Positions 1 to 5,589 of a stretch of DNA of 10,501 nt are shown in pieces. The notes below the pieces were generated by a model, which was given only the letters and a program-made list of their open reading frames with translations, had not been told where the DNA came from and ran no database searches. Both the position numbers and the translations under genes were made by a program. The DNA comes from Roseiarcus sp049513815. GTDB taxonomy: Bacteria > Pseudomonadota > Alphaproteobacteria > Rhizobiales > Beijerinckiaceae. Within the stretch, counting starts at the first letter, position 1; the number at the start of each line of letters is the position of its first letter. Where the stretch lies: assembly GCA_049513815.1 (NCBI GenBank), contig JBEKVR010000170.1, positions 1 to 10,501 of the forward strand, written 5' to 3'.

Positions 1-786
1 TTTGCGGGGTGTGAGGTTCATCGTCAGGACGATCTCCTGGATTTCCTCGTCGGAGACCTGATCAATATCGAGATGGCGCGGCAGCCAGCGGCGCAGTCGC
101 CCGTTGGCGTTTTCGATGCCGCTCTCATGCGCAGTGAGCACTTGAAGCGGATCGCGGACAAGGAACAAATCGTCCTCGACGATGCGATGCGCGTTGAAGA
201 TCGCGGCGCGCGGATCGAAGCCGTCGGGGAAGATCAGCGAGGGGCTTTCGTCCTTCACCGCGCGACCGCAATACGCGAGCAACGTACCGGCGCGATCATG
301 AATCGGGATCGCGAACCGGCCGCGCATGATGCCCTTCGGTGCAAAGCCCGCCCCGAAATGCGCACACGTCTCCGGCGACACGCCCAACGCCTGCACGGCC
401 TCGTGCGAGGCTTGCAGGTAGTCAAGCGGTCTCAATCCCTTCTCTGTCACGGGCTGGGGGGAATCGTTACGGGAACCGTCGCCCTTTGCCGATGCCGAAC
501 TCGCACTGCCCTTGCCGGCCAAGAACTCGGCCGCCTCGCGAAGCGAACAATTGCGGACGTTCGCGGCCATCGTGATCGCGTCGCCGCCCTTGCCGCATGC
601 GCCAAAGCAGTAATAGAGACCCTTGGCGGGCGTGACGACGAACGCCCGATCGCCGCCCGCTTTGCAGATGGGACAGGGGCCGCGCAACTGCGGCCCGCTT
701 CTCGTGAGTTTGACGCCGAGCATTTCGGCGGCCCGCTCGATGCTGACGCGCTGTTTCAATTCGCCAAAGTCGATCGCATGGGACAT
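1..786 (-). CDS. CHC2 zinc-finger primase-like protein (partial, C-terminus off the left edge)
   Basis: An open frame of 262 codons runs from ATG at 786 to the window edge without a stop. The start is supported by a strong ribosome binding site, GGAGGA, about 4 nt upstream (791-796). The N-terminus (residues 1-90) resembles the DnaG-type CHC2 zinc-ribbon, with C38-P-I-C41 and C60-F-G-A-C64 followed by GKGGDAI. It is an all-cysteine variant of the usual Cys-His-Cys-Cys site. After a polar linker (about 92-117), residues 118-262 resemble the start of a primase catalytic core (RGRFAIPIHD, AYCGRAV, LIFPDGF, IFNAHR). Where a TOPRIM domain normally has E-G-x-x-D, this protein reads R211-D-P-L-Q215, so the metal-binding acidic residues are not evident. 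I recall rhizobial element proteins with a similar RDPL motif, so this may be a family trait rather than decay. A role in element replication or DNA processing is inferred; primase activity is doubtful. Confidence 0.83.
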   Translation of the reverse strand, partial: MSHAIDFGELKQRVSIERAAEMLGVKLTRSGPQLRGPCPICKAGGDRAFVVTPAKGLYYCFGACGKGGDAITMAANVRNCSLREAAEFLAGKGSASSASAKGDGSRNDSPQPVTEKGLRPLDYLQASHEAVQALGVSPETCAHFGAGFAPKGIMRGRFAIPIHDRAGTLLAYCGRAVKDESPSLIFPDGFDPRAAIFNAHRIVEDDLFLVRDPLQVLTAHESGIENANGRLRRWLPRHLDIDQVSDEEIQEIVLTMNLTPRK

Positions 787-838
787 GACGTCCTCCTCTC
801 TTTGCCTGTGGGAATTGTACGAGGGGGACGGGCTCGAT

Positions 839-868
839 CATGGGGTTATCCCCATGTGGCTTCGCCAC
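839..868. promoter_or_regulatory. Two abutting hairpins between the replication-relaxation and primase-like genes
   Basis: Between the stop at 881 and the primase-like start at 786 lie two perfect inverted repeats that share base 856. The first pairs CATGGGG (839-845) with CCCCATG (850-856) around TTAT. The second pairs GTGGC (856-860) with GCCAC (864-868) around TTC. There is no run of T after either in the reading direction, so a standard intrinsic terminator is not supported. They could be an RNA processing or attenuation element, or an operator. The structure is plain in the sequence; the role is inference. Confidence 0.5.
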
Positions 869-880
869 GGGATCAGCACG

Positions 881-1834
881 CTATTTCGTTATCGTGTTGA
901 GACGCCGATCCTCGTGTCCGACCCTTCGCCACGGCTCATGGAACATCCGACCGTCCGGAGCTGGCGCGCGCGTGAAGCTCGCGAGGTCGGGTCGGCATGC
1001 GAAGCCGAACATGGTGCTGCGGCCATTGCGCGCGATCGACTCGACCGCCTTCATCATATTGCGCATGCGCTTCTCGTTCGTGGTCACGAAAAGCACGTGG
1101 AGATTGTCGATGCCGAAATGGGAGTCGATCGTGCCCGACGCAACGATCTCGCGATACGCTCTGATCTTTGGCTTGATCACCGCCTCGATGCTCTCGGTGC
1201 CCATATCGGCTTCGAGCGCAAAGAACCGCCCGCCGATCGCGAAGAACGCATCCGGCTCGATCCATCTCGGCGCGTCAGCGACCGGCGGCACGGCAACGTT
1301 TAGAGGATTGGGGAAGGTCTGCGTCCGCGCCGGCGACGCGCTGATGATCTCGACGTGATTGCAAAAGCGAACGGTCGAAGCAGCGCGCGCGCCGATCTCG
1401 ATGTCGAGCGTGATCTGTGAGGCCATGTGATCGTGGGCGAGGCGAAGGATGCGCGACGGCGCGGCGCTGTTGCCGCCGATGCGCGTCGCGCGCACCCAAT
1501 CGTCCGCTGGAATGATCCCGCGCAATTGCAGTAAGTCCTCGGCGTCTTTGCCGAGGCGATACATCTCATCGACGAAAAGCGAGTTGGCGAATTTGATGTT
1601 CTCGCTCAATCGCGCCAACCACTCGCCTTGCTCGTGATAGAGGTCGGTCAAGCGATTGCGAGTCTTGCTCTCATAGCGACGATCGAAGGCGACGATCTGT
1701 TTGGTGGTGAGCTGGGCGTGCCGGCTCAACGGCTCGAAGATGCCGAAGATGTCGTTGTCGGTGATCGCGGTGCGTTTGCCATTCGGCGTCGGTCGCGAGC
1801 GCGGCCGGTTCTTCTTGAGGGTTGAAGTCTCCAT
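881..1834 (-). CDS. Replication-relaxation family protein (winged helix plus nuclease-like fold)
   Basis: The 317-residue product resembles the Replic_Relax family (PF13814), proteins of plasmids and integrative elements often encoded beside a TraG/VirD4-like ATPase. Residues 24-105 fit a winged-helix region (LSRHAQLTTKQIVAF, then a second helical stretch ending QGEWLARL). The C-terminal half shows a PD-(D/E)XK-like pattern: P194-D195 in WIEPDAFFAI, E208-A-D210 in LEADMGTES, and K221/K223 in IKPKIRAY. Whether it cuts DNA is unknown; the family is described mainly by its link to plasmid replication or relaxation. The start is uncertain: ATG at 1834 gives the basic N-terminus METSTLKKNR, but neither it nor the in-frame ATG at 1921 has a clear ribosome binding site. 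It faces away from the MucR-like gene, and the primase-like gene follows 94 bp downstream on the same strand. Confidence 0.78.
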   Translation of the reverse strand: METSTLKKNRPRSRPTPNGKRTAITDNDIFGIFEPLSRHAQLTTKQIVAFDRRYESKTRNRLTDLYHEQGEWLARLSENIKFANSLFVDEMYRLGKDAEDLLQLRGIIPADDWVRATRIGGNSAAPSRILRLAHDHMASQITLDIEIGARAASTVRFCNHVEIISASPARTQTFPNPLNVAVPPVADAPRWIEPDAFFAIGGRFFALEADMGTESIEAVIKPKIRAYREIVASGTIDSHFGIDNLHVLFVTTNEKRMRNMMKAVESIARNGRSTMFGFACRPDLASFTRAPAPDGRMFHEPWRRVGHEDRRLNTITK

Positions 1835-1880
1835 GGATCGATTGGAAGCGCGAGGCGCGGACGCTGTAAACGTGCGTCCA

Positions 1881-1996
1881 TGTCGCTCATTGCGCAGACC
1901 TGCGACACAGTGCGACAGCATGTTCACACGATCAAATTTTATCACGTGTCGCGGCCGGCCGTGGTCTGTCGGGGTGCGTCGCGGCCCCCCGCGACA
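1881..1996. promoter_or_regulatory. Cluster of TGTCGC/GCGACA words in the divergent intergenic region (operator-like)
   Basis: The 301-bp region between the divergent replication-relaxation and MucR-like genes contains five exact copies of TGTCGC or its complement. They lie at 1881-1886, 1902-1907, 1912-1917, 1947-1952 and 1991-1996, with near-copies TGTCGG (1967-1972) and CGTCGC (1977-1982). A perfect stem, GTCGCGG (1978-1984) with CCGCGAC (1989-1995), is built from the same word. Such repeated short words in both orientations suggest an operator array or a replication/initiator binding region. No binding protein can be named; the neighbouring MucR-like protein and replication-relaxation protein are candidates by position only. 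Confidence 0.5.
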
Positions 1997-2071
1997 GTGC
2001 ACGAAATTCAAGATTTTCGATCGGATGGGCGCAGTCGTCGTAAAAATGGCGTGCGGAACTTCCGTGCCGAC

Positions 2072-2100
2072 TTGTAGTCGCACATTGATAGAGATATCAA
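2072..2100 (+). promoter_or_regulatory. Likely promoter of the MucR-like gene with an overlapping dyad
   Basis: TTGTAG (2072-2077) and TATCAA (2095-2100) are spaced by 17 bp and resemble a -35/-10 pair (four of six consensus bases each). The -10 lies inside a perfect dyad, TTGATA (2085-2090), GAGA, TATCAA (2095-2100), which would suit repressor binding over the promoter. A strong ribosome binding site for the gene follows at 2120-2127. Autoregulation is common for Ros/MucR-type regulators and fits this layout, but it is an inference. Confidence 0.45.
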
Positions 2101-2135
2101 AGTATCCGCAACAGTAAATGGGGGAGGGATATCGT

Positions 2136-2576
2136 ATGTCTACGTCCATATCTGAGTCGTCCAAGCCAGTCGACTTGGCGGCGGAAATCGTTGCGGCCTT
2201 CGTTGCGCATAACTCGTTGCGATCGGCTGATCTGCCGGCCCTAATTGAATCGGTGCATGCGGGGTTGGTGAAGATCGCGAACGGCGCGGCAAATTCCGAA
2301 GAACCGGCAGCGCCAACGGCGGCGGTAACGATCCGCAAGTCGGTCACACCGGACTATCTCATCTGTCTGGACGATGGCCGCAAATTCAAATCTCTGCGGC
2401 GACATCTGGGGCGGCTCGGAATGACGCCGGAGCAATACCGCGCGAAGTGGAAGTTGCCGGACGACTATCCGATGGTGGCCCCAAATTACGCGTCGCTGCG
2501 ATCGGCGTTGGCGAAGAAGATCGGGCTCGGTCAATTTCGCAAGAGCGGCGGTGCCCGGAAGCGCAAGCCCCGTTAG
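2136..2576 (+). CDS. Ros/MucR-family transcriptional regulator
   Basis: The 146-residue product has the usual MucR length and layout. Residues 10-50 form the helical N-terminal region (oligomerisation in known members), followed by an Ala/Pro/Glu-rich linker. The DNA-binding core is at about 68-132 (SVTPDYLICLDDGRKFKSL, MTPEQYRAKW, YPMVAPNYA). Start 2136 is preferred over the upstream in-frame ATG at 2118 because the purine-rich site GGGGGAGGG (2120-2128) sits correctly before it. In Ros the zinc ligands are Cys-x2-Cys and two His. Here only C77 and H90 remain clear: the second Cys is D80, and the second His region (LGRLG before MTP) lacks any His and is one residue shorter. MucR homologues with a Cys-Asp site or no zinc are known, so it may still bind DNA. 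Its stop overlaps the stop of the convergent TraG-like gene. Confidence 0.92.
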   Translation: MSTSISESSKPVDLAAEIVAAFVAHNSLRSADLPALIESVHAGLVKIANGAANSEEPAAPTAAVTIRKSVTPDYLICLDDGRKFKSLRRHLGRLGMTPEQYRAKWKLPDDYPMVAPNYASLRSALAKKIGLGQFRKSGGARKRKPR

Positions 2577-3883
2577 CCTCTATCCGGATCGCGCTTCCCT
2601 CGATGTCTCGGCCGCCTCTTTGGAGCCTTGGGGAACGACGCTGCGATGCCTTCCTCGACCGGCTTGCGCAACATCATGTGGCGCGCGTGCGCGAAGGCGA
2701 TGACCTGCGCCAAGCGCGTGCCCGGCGGAGGGGGAGCGAGCGTGTCGATCACGCGTGGCTCCAAAGGCGCGCCGCCGCGCATGAGTTTGATCCAGGCATG
2801 GTAGTTGTTCGTCTGGGTCAACGTCGCCGGATTGTTCATGCCGAGCTCGCCGGCGAGACGCTTGGCGTCATGCGCGCCGACGCGAAAGACGACGAGCGTT
2901 CCGGCGTTGCCGAAGACGGCGTGTTGCAGTGCTTCCGGCAATTGCGCGATCTGCTGGTTTGCCGCGACTAATGAGAGACGCCACTTGCGCGCCTCCGAGA
3001 GGATCGAAGCGAAGCTCTCGGTCGCGAAGTGTTGGAACTCGTCGACATACAGCGTGAAGTCGCGGCGCTCGCTCTCCGGCATATGCCGGCGCGCCTCGGC
3101 CGCTTGCGAGCACGCCGTGATGAGAAGCGCGCCCAAAAGGTGCGCCGGCTCGGTGCCGAGATTGCCCTTCGACAGATTGACGATGAGCACCTTGCCCTTG
3201 TTCATTATGTCGGGGGTTTGGAGCGTCGAAGAATTCTGACACAGGATCGATCGAATGTACGGGTTGGCGAGGAACGCGCCGATCTTGTTTTGGATCGGCG
3301 CAATCGCCTCGTTGCGGAATCGTGAGTCGTAGGCGGCGTACTCAGTTTGCCAAAACGCGCGCACCACCGGGTCTTGGCAACGCACCACAAGCCAATGGCG
3401 ATAGTCGTCGTCGACCAGCAAGCGGGGAAGTCCGAGCAATGTCTGATCGCGCGTGTCGAGCAAGAGCCGTATCGAATGACCGAGGATATATTCGAGGCGT
3501 GCGCCCCACGTGTTCGCCCATATGTTTTTGAAAGCCGAGACGATGTTCGCCGCGGCCGTCGCGCGCTCGGCCTCGGGGACGCCCGATAGGGGATTGTAAG
3601 CGAAGGTGTGAGTCGGGTCGGACGGATCGAGATAGATCACGTCCGCTCGGCGCTCCTTCGGAGCGAGGCTTGCGATGTGCTGGCTCGCATCGCCGTGGGG
3701 GTCGAGAAAGCAGAAGCCCGCGCCGGCCTGGAGGTCGGCGTGCATGAGGTTGAGTAACAGTCCGGTCTTGCCGGTGCCGGTCATGCCGACGACGTAGACA
3801 TGCCGGCGGCGATCGGCTTGCAACAGAGGCACGCTCTCGCCTGTCGAGAGCGTGCCGAGAATCGGTTCGTGGTTCGTGAGCAT
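2573..3883 (-). CDS. TraG/VirD4-like (TraM-recognition/T4CP-type) DNA transfer ATPase
   Basis: The 436-residue product is a P-loop ATPase of the FtsK/VirD4/TraG clan. Walker A is GMTGTGKT (33-40), followed by FLDPHGD (59-65), a conserved FNEAI-like segment (FRNEAIAPIQNKIG, 189-202), Walker B LYVDEF (278-283) and the sensor-like AANQQ (308-312). The tail after about 415 is strongly basic (PKRRPRHRGKRDP), fit for DNA contact. It lacks the N-terminal membrane helices of classical coupling proteins, so it is likely a soluble coupling or DNA-pumping ATPase. It may deliver element DNA to a conjugation channel encoded elsewhere. ATG at 3883 gives the natural N-terminus MLTNHEPILG, although the ribosome binding site is weak. 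The 3' end overlaps the MucR-like gene by four bases. Confidence 0.88.
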   Translation of the reverse strand: MLTNHEPILGTLSTGESVPLLQADRRRHVYVVGMTGTGKTGLLLNLMHADLQAGAGFCFLDPHGDASQHIASLAPKERRADVIYLDPSDPTHTFAYNPLSGVPEAERATAAANIVSAFKNIWANTWGARLEYILGHSIRLLLDTRDQTLLGLPRLLVDDDYRHWLVVRCQDPVVRAFWQTEYAAYDSRFRNEAIAPIQNKIGAFLANPYIRSILCQNSSTLQTPDIMNKGKVLIVNLSKGNLGTEPAHLLGALLITACSQAAEARRHMPESERRDFTLYVDEFQHFATESFASILSEARKWRLSLVAANQQIAQLPEALQHAVFGNAGTLVVFRVGAHDAKRLAGELGMNNPATLTQTNNYHAWIKLMRGGAPLEPRVIDTLAPPPPGTRLAQVIAFAHARHMMLRKPVEEGIAASFPKAPKRRPRHRGKRDPDRG

Positions 3884-4082
3884 GGGAGGGCCGCCGCGCC
3901 GTGCCGAGTGTTCGCGCCGTTGGTGCAAGCTTCGGTCGGTTGGGGAGGCCCGCCATTGCACGCGTGTTGAACGCGGGCGAAGAACTGCCTGCGGACATTG
4001 TAGCGCAGGGCTGGGGGGAATCGTCGGGAGCGGTAAGGAACGGTTGGAACCGTCCGCGCCAGTTCGTCGTGGCGCGCTTACG

Positions 4083-4184
4083 CGCGCCCGACCCAATAGG
4101 TTTTCCCGCAGCGATGTCCGTTAGGCGGAGCAAGTGGCTCGCTGATGTCCGATAGGCAGAAGAAAAGCTATTGGGTCGGGCGCG
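4083..4184. repeat. 23-bp inverted repeat with 56-bp spacer (22/23 matches)
   Basis: The left arm 4083-4105 begins CGCGCCCGACCCAATAG and the right arm 4162-4184 ends CTATTGGGTCGGGCGCG. These 17 bp pair perfectly, then there is one mismatch, then five more matching bases (TTTTC with GAAAA). The spacer contains two direct repeats, GATGTCCGTTAGGCGGA (4113-4129) and GATGTCCGATAGGCAGA (4144-4160), identical at 15 of 17 positions and offset by 31 bp. The arrangement could be a large cruciform at an oriT, an initiator binding site, or the ends of a tiny non-autonomous element. Confidence 0.75.
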
Positions 4185-4231
4185 ATAGCGCACGCGAACT
4201 GGCGCGGAATCAGTGTGCTGTCGCCATTCGA

Positions 4232-4263
4232 TGGGGGAAACAGTTTCCCCCACCGTTTCCCCC
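4232..4263. promoter_or_regulatory. Odd-centred 21-bp palindrome plus third half-site
   Basis: TGGGGGAAAC (4232-4241) pairs perfectly with GTTTCCCCCA (4243-4252) around a single A at 4242. The half-site GTTTCCCCC is repeated directly at 4255-4263, twelve bases further. Three copies of the same 9-mer within 31 bp strongly suggest a binding site for a dimeric protein with a third contact, just past the integrase stop codon (4298-4300). The hairpin ATGCCAC/GTGGCAT lies between it and the integrase. Neither hairpin is followed by a T run, so intrinsic termination is not clear. Confidence 0.6.
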
Positions 4264-4270
4264 TGCGCAT

Positions 4271-4289
4271 ATGCCACGTGCTGTGGCAT
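4271..4289 (-). terminator. Hairpin just downstream of the integrase stop (possible terminator)
   Basis: ATGCCAC (4271-4277) pairs with GTGGCAT (4283-4289) around GTGCT, nine bases after the integrase stop codon in its reading direction. The position fits a terminator, but no T-rich tract follows on the minus strand, so this call is weak. It may equally belong to the cluster of binding-site-like repeats in this region. Confidence 0.3.
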
Positions 4290-4297
4290 TGGCGGCG

Positions 4298-5485
4298 TCA
4301 CGGGGGCGGCGGGGAAGCGTCGGCGCTGTCGGTTTTGCGCTGCGCGAGGATCGCGGACAGGCGCTTTTCCCAAGCGCCGATCGCCGCGCGCATTTCGTCC
4401 ATGTAGGCATGGCGGTTGTAGATCGCCGCCACGCCGGAAATGGTGCCGGTGACGTGGTTGATGAGGCGCTCGACGATGTGGGGCGCGACGCCCGTCTGGG
4501 CGAGGTCGGTGGCAAACGTCCTTCGTAAATCGTGCAGTGTCCACGGCGCAATGTTTGCGCGTTTGTCGAGCGCGACTTTGCCTTTCGACCAGCCATTGAA
4601 TGGCGTCTCAGATTTTCCACGGGCCGGGAACAATTGGGTCGAGTCATCTTTCGGTAATGCGCTGGCGAGGATCGAAGTGGCCAATGCTGCAATGGGGAAC
4701 ACGTGCTCCCGGCCGTTTTTCGTTGCCTCTTTCGGAAGCGTGATCGTCGAGTTTTGTATCCATGAAGTTCGGAGGGCCGCGCATTCGCCGCGCCGCATGC
4801 CCGTGAGGATGAGCAACCGAACAATGAGGCCGAAGTGTCCCTCGGCTTTCTCGGCCGCCGTCCATACGGCTCTGAGCTCCTCGTCGGTAAGGACGCGGGA
4901 GCGCGAGACGATAGTATGAGGGGAGAAGCCGCTGGTCGGGTTGTCGATGACGTAGCGCTTCTTTTGCGCCCACGTGAAAAACGTCTTGGCGCACGAAAGG
5001 CGGTGATTGAATTCCGAGCGCGCGACATTTTTCATTTTCCGCGCGAGATCGTCCGGATTGATGTCCGCAAGCGGACCCTTGAAGCCGAGGAGGCCAAGGT
5101 GGCGTTTGTGGTCGGCGACGGTGATGGGACGCCGGCGCGTAGCCTTTTCCTCCAAGAACTCCTCGACGGCGGCAGGGAAGGTTATGGAATGCGGCCGCAG
5201 CTTCCCCAGAGTCTTTTCGGCCAAAAGTCGTTTCGCTTCCGTGCGAGCCTCCGAAAGCGAAATGAGCGGGTATCTCCCAAGTGCCTTTCGGGAATTATGG
5301 AGCTTCAAAATGAAAGTTTTGGCCCCGCCTTGGGAGACTCGGCATCCAAAGCCCGGAAGTTTCGTGTCCCAGTAATCGACCGTCCCCGTCTGGGGTGCCT
5401 CAAAAGACCGAAGGCCAGCGTCGGAGAGGTCGATCTTTGGCACCAGTTTGGCACTTCCAAGAGGCGGGGTAGGGCGAAATGCCAT
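4298..5485 (-). CDS. int: P4-like tyrosine integrase (DUF4102 arm-binding domain)
   Basis: The 395-residue product has the usual three-part form. Residues 16-95 are the DUF4102 arm-site binding domain (YWDTKLPGFGCRVSQGG, then KALGRYPLISLSEAR). Residues about 100-190 are the SAM-like core-binding domain (TFPAAVEEFL, KTFFTWAQKKRYV). Residues 195-375 are the catalytic domain. The active-site set is complete: R231 in TGMRRGE, a candidate lysine K256, H318-x-x-R321 in LHDLRRTF, H344 in LINHVTG, and nucleophile Y356 in IYNRHAY. It should catalyse site-specific integration and, with a directionality factor not seen here, excision. The gene starts 92 bp from the tRNA core site and reads away from it, the classic layout for tRNA-targeting integrases. 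No strong ribosome binding site precedes ATG 5485. With the tRNA cut, transcription from the tRNA promoter could read into this gene. Confidence 0.95.
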   Translation of the reverse strand: MAFRPTPPLGSAKLVPKIDLSDAGLRSFEAPQTGTVDYWDTKLPGFGCRVSQGGAKTFILKLHNSRKALGRYPLISLSEARTEAKRLLAEKTLGKLRPHSITFPAAVEEFLEEKATRRRPITVADHKRHLGLLGFKGPLADINPDDLARKMKNVARSEFNHRLSCAKTFFTWAQKKRYVIDNPTSGFSPHTIVSRSRVLTDEELRAVWTAAEKAEGHFGLIVRLLILTGMRRGECAALRTSWIQNSTITLPKEATKNGREHVFPIAALATSILASALPKDDSTQLFPARGKSETPFNGWSKGKVALDKRANIAPWTLHDLRRTFATDLAQTGVAPHIVERLINHVTGTISGVAAIYNRHAYMDEMRAAIGAWEKRLSAILAQRKTDSADASPPPP

Positions 5486-5550
5486 GTACCACTATGGAGC
5501 GCTCAAACGCCAGAAAAATAAGGGGTTACCAGCAAAAATGTGGCACTATG
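5436..5550. repeat. Short direct repeats near the core site (candidate integrase arm sites)
   Basis: ATGTACCACTATG (5484-5496) and ATGTGGCACTATG (5538-5550) match at 11 of 13 positions and lie 54 bp apart, flanking the integrase start. A shorter word, TTTGGCAC, occurs at 5436-5443 and 5447-5454, one helical turn apart inside the integrase 5' end. TGGCAC recurs inside the 5538 copy. Repeated words between an integrase gene and its core site are expected as arm-type sites bound by the DUF4102 domain. The match is suggestive only. Confidence 0.4.
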
Positions 5551-5576
5551 TGATGCTATGAAAATGCAGGAAAAAC

Positions 5577-5589
5577 GGTTTAGGAAACC
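5577..5589. other. Attachment core site (att junction) in the tRNA anticodon arm
   Basis: GGTTTAGGAAACC is a perfect inverted repeat with GGTTT and AAACC arms around AGG. On the minus strand it is the tRNA-Arg anticodon loop with part of its stem. Tyrosine integrases of tRNA-targeting elements often cut within such symmetric anticodon stem-loops. Homology to a tRNA stops at 5577, so the element sequence begins at or just left of this core. The matching second junction should lie left of the window. Confidence 0.7.

Larger units (their letters stand above)
3884..4297. other. Non-coding, repeat-rich region between integrase and TraG-like gene (candidate oriT or replication/recombination site)
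   Basis: No convincing gene fills these 414 bp; the overlapping long open frames are shadows in GC-rich sequence. It holds at least five structured sites. They are the dyad ACGGTT-GG-AACCGT (4040-4053), a 23-bp imperfect inverted repeat (4083-4105 with 4162-4184), a 17-bp direct repeat in its spacer, an odd-centred palindrome (4232-4252) with an extra half-site, and a hairpin ATGCCAC/GTGGCAT (4271-4289). Such a cluster next to a coupling-type ATPase would suit an origin of transfer or replication. It could also be operators for the flanking genes. No known nic motif was recognised. Confidence 0.5.
1..5589. mobile_element. One end of an integrated (probably mobilizable) element inserted at tRNA-Arg(CCU)
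   Basis: The stretch from the left edge to the tRNA junction carries an integrase, a TraG/VirD4-like ATPase, a replication-relaxation family protein, a CHC2 primase-like protein and a Ros/MucR-like regulator. This gene set is typical of integrated conjugative or mobilizable elements in Alphaproteobacteria. The right boundary is taken as the end of the palindromic core GGTTTAGGAAACC (5577-5589) in the anticodon arm of a broken tRNA-Arg gene. The integrase gene lies next to this end and points into the element, as is usual for tRNA-targeting elements. The left boundary is outside the window. No relaxase or mating-pair genes are seen here, so the element could be an integrative mobilizable element or just the end of a larger one. 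Confidence 0.8.

Noticed and set aside
73..900. 275-codon plus-strand open frame
   Set aside because: The opposite strand encodes a recognisable CHC2 zinc-finger protein with a good ribosome binding site; this frame is its shadow.
1926..1949. ACACG...CGTGT dyad with TAAAAT as a promoter for the replication-relaxation gene
   Set aside because: A TAAAAT-like -10 exists on the minus strand, but no acceptable -35 lies at the right distance, so a promoter call is not supported.
3342..4544. 400-codon minus-strand open frame spanning the integrase end, the repeat region and the TraG-like start
   Set aside because: It overlaps two well-supported genes in another frame and its product is Arg/Pro/His-rich with no domain.
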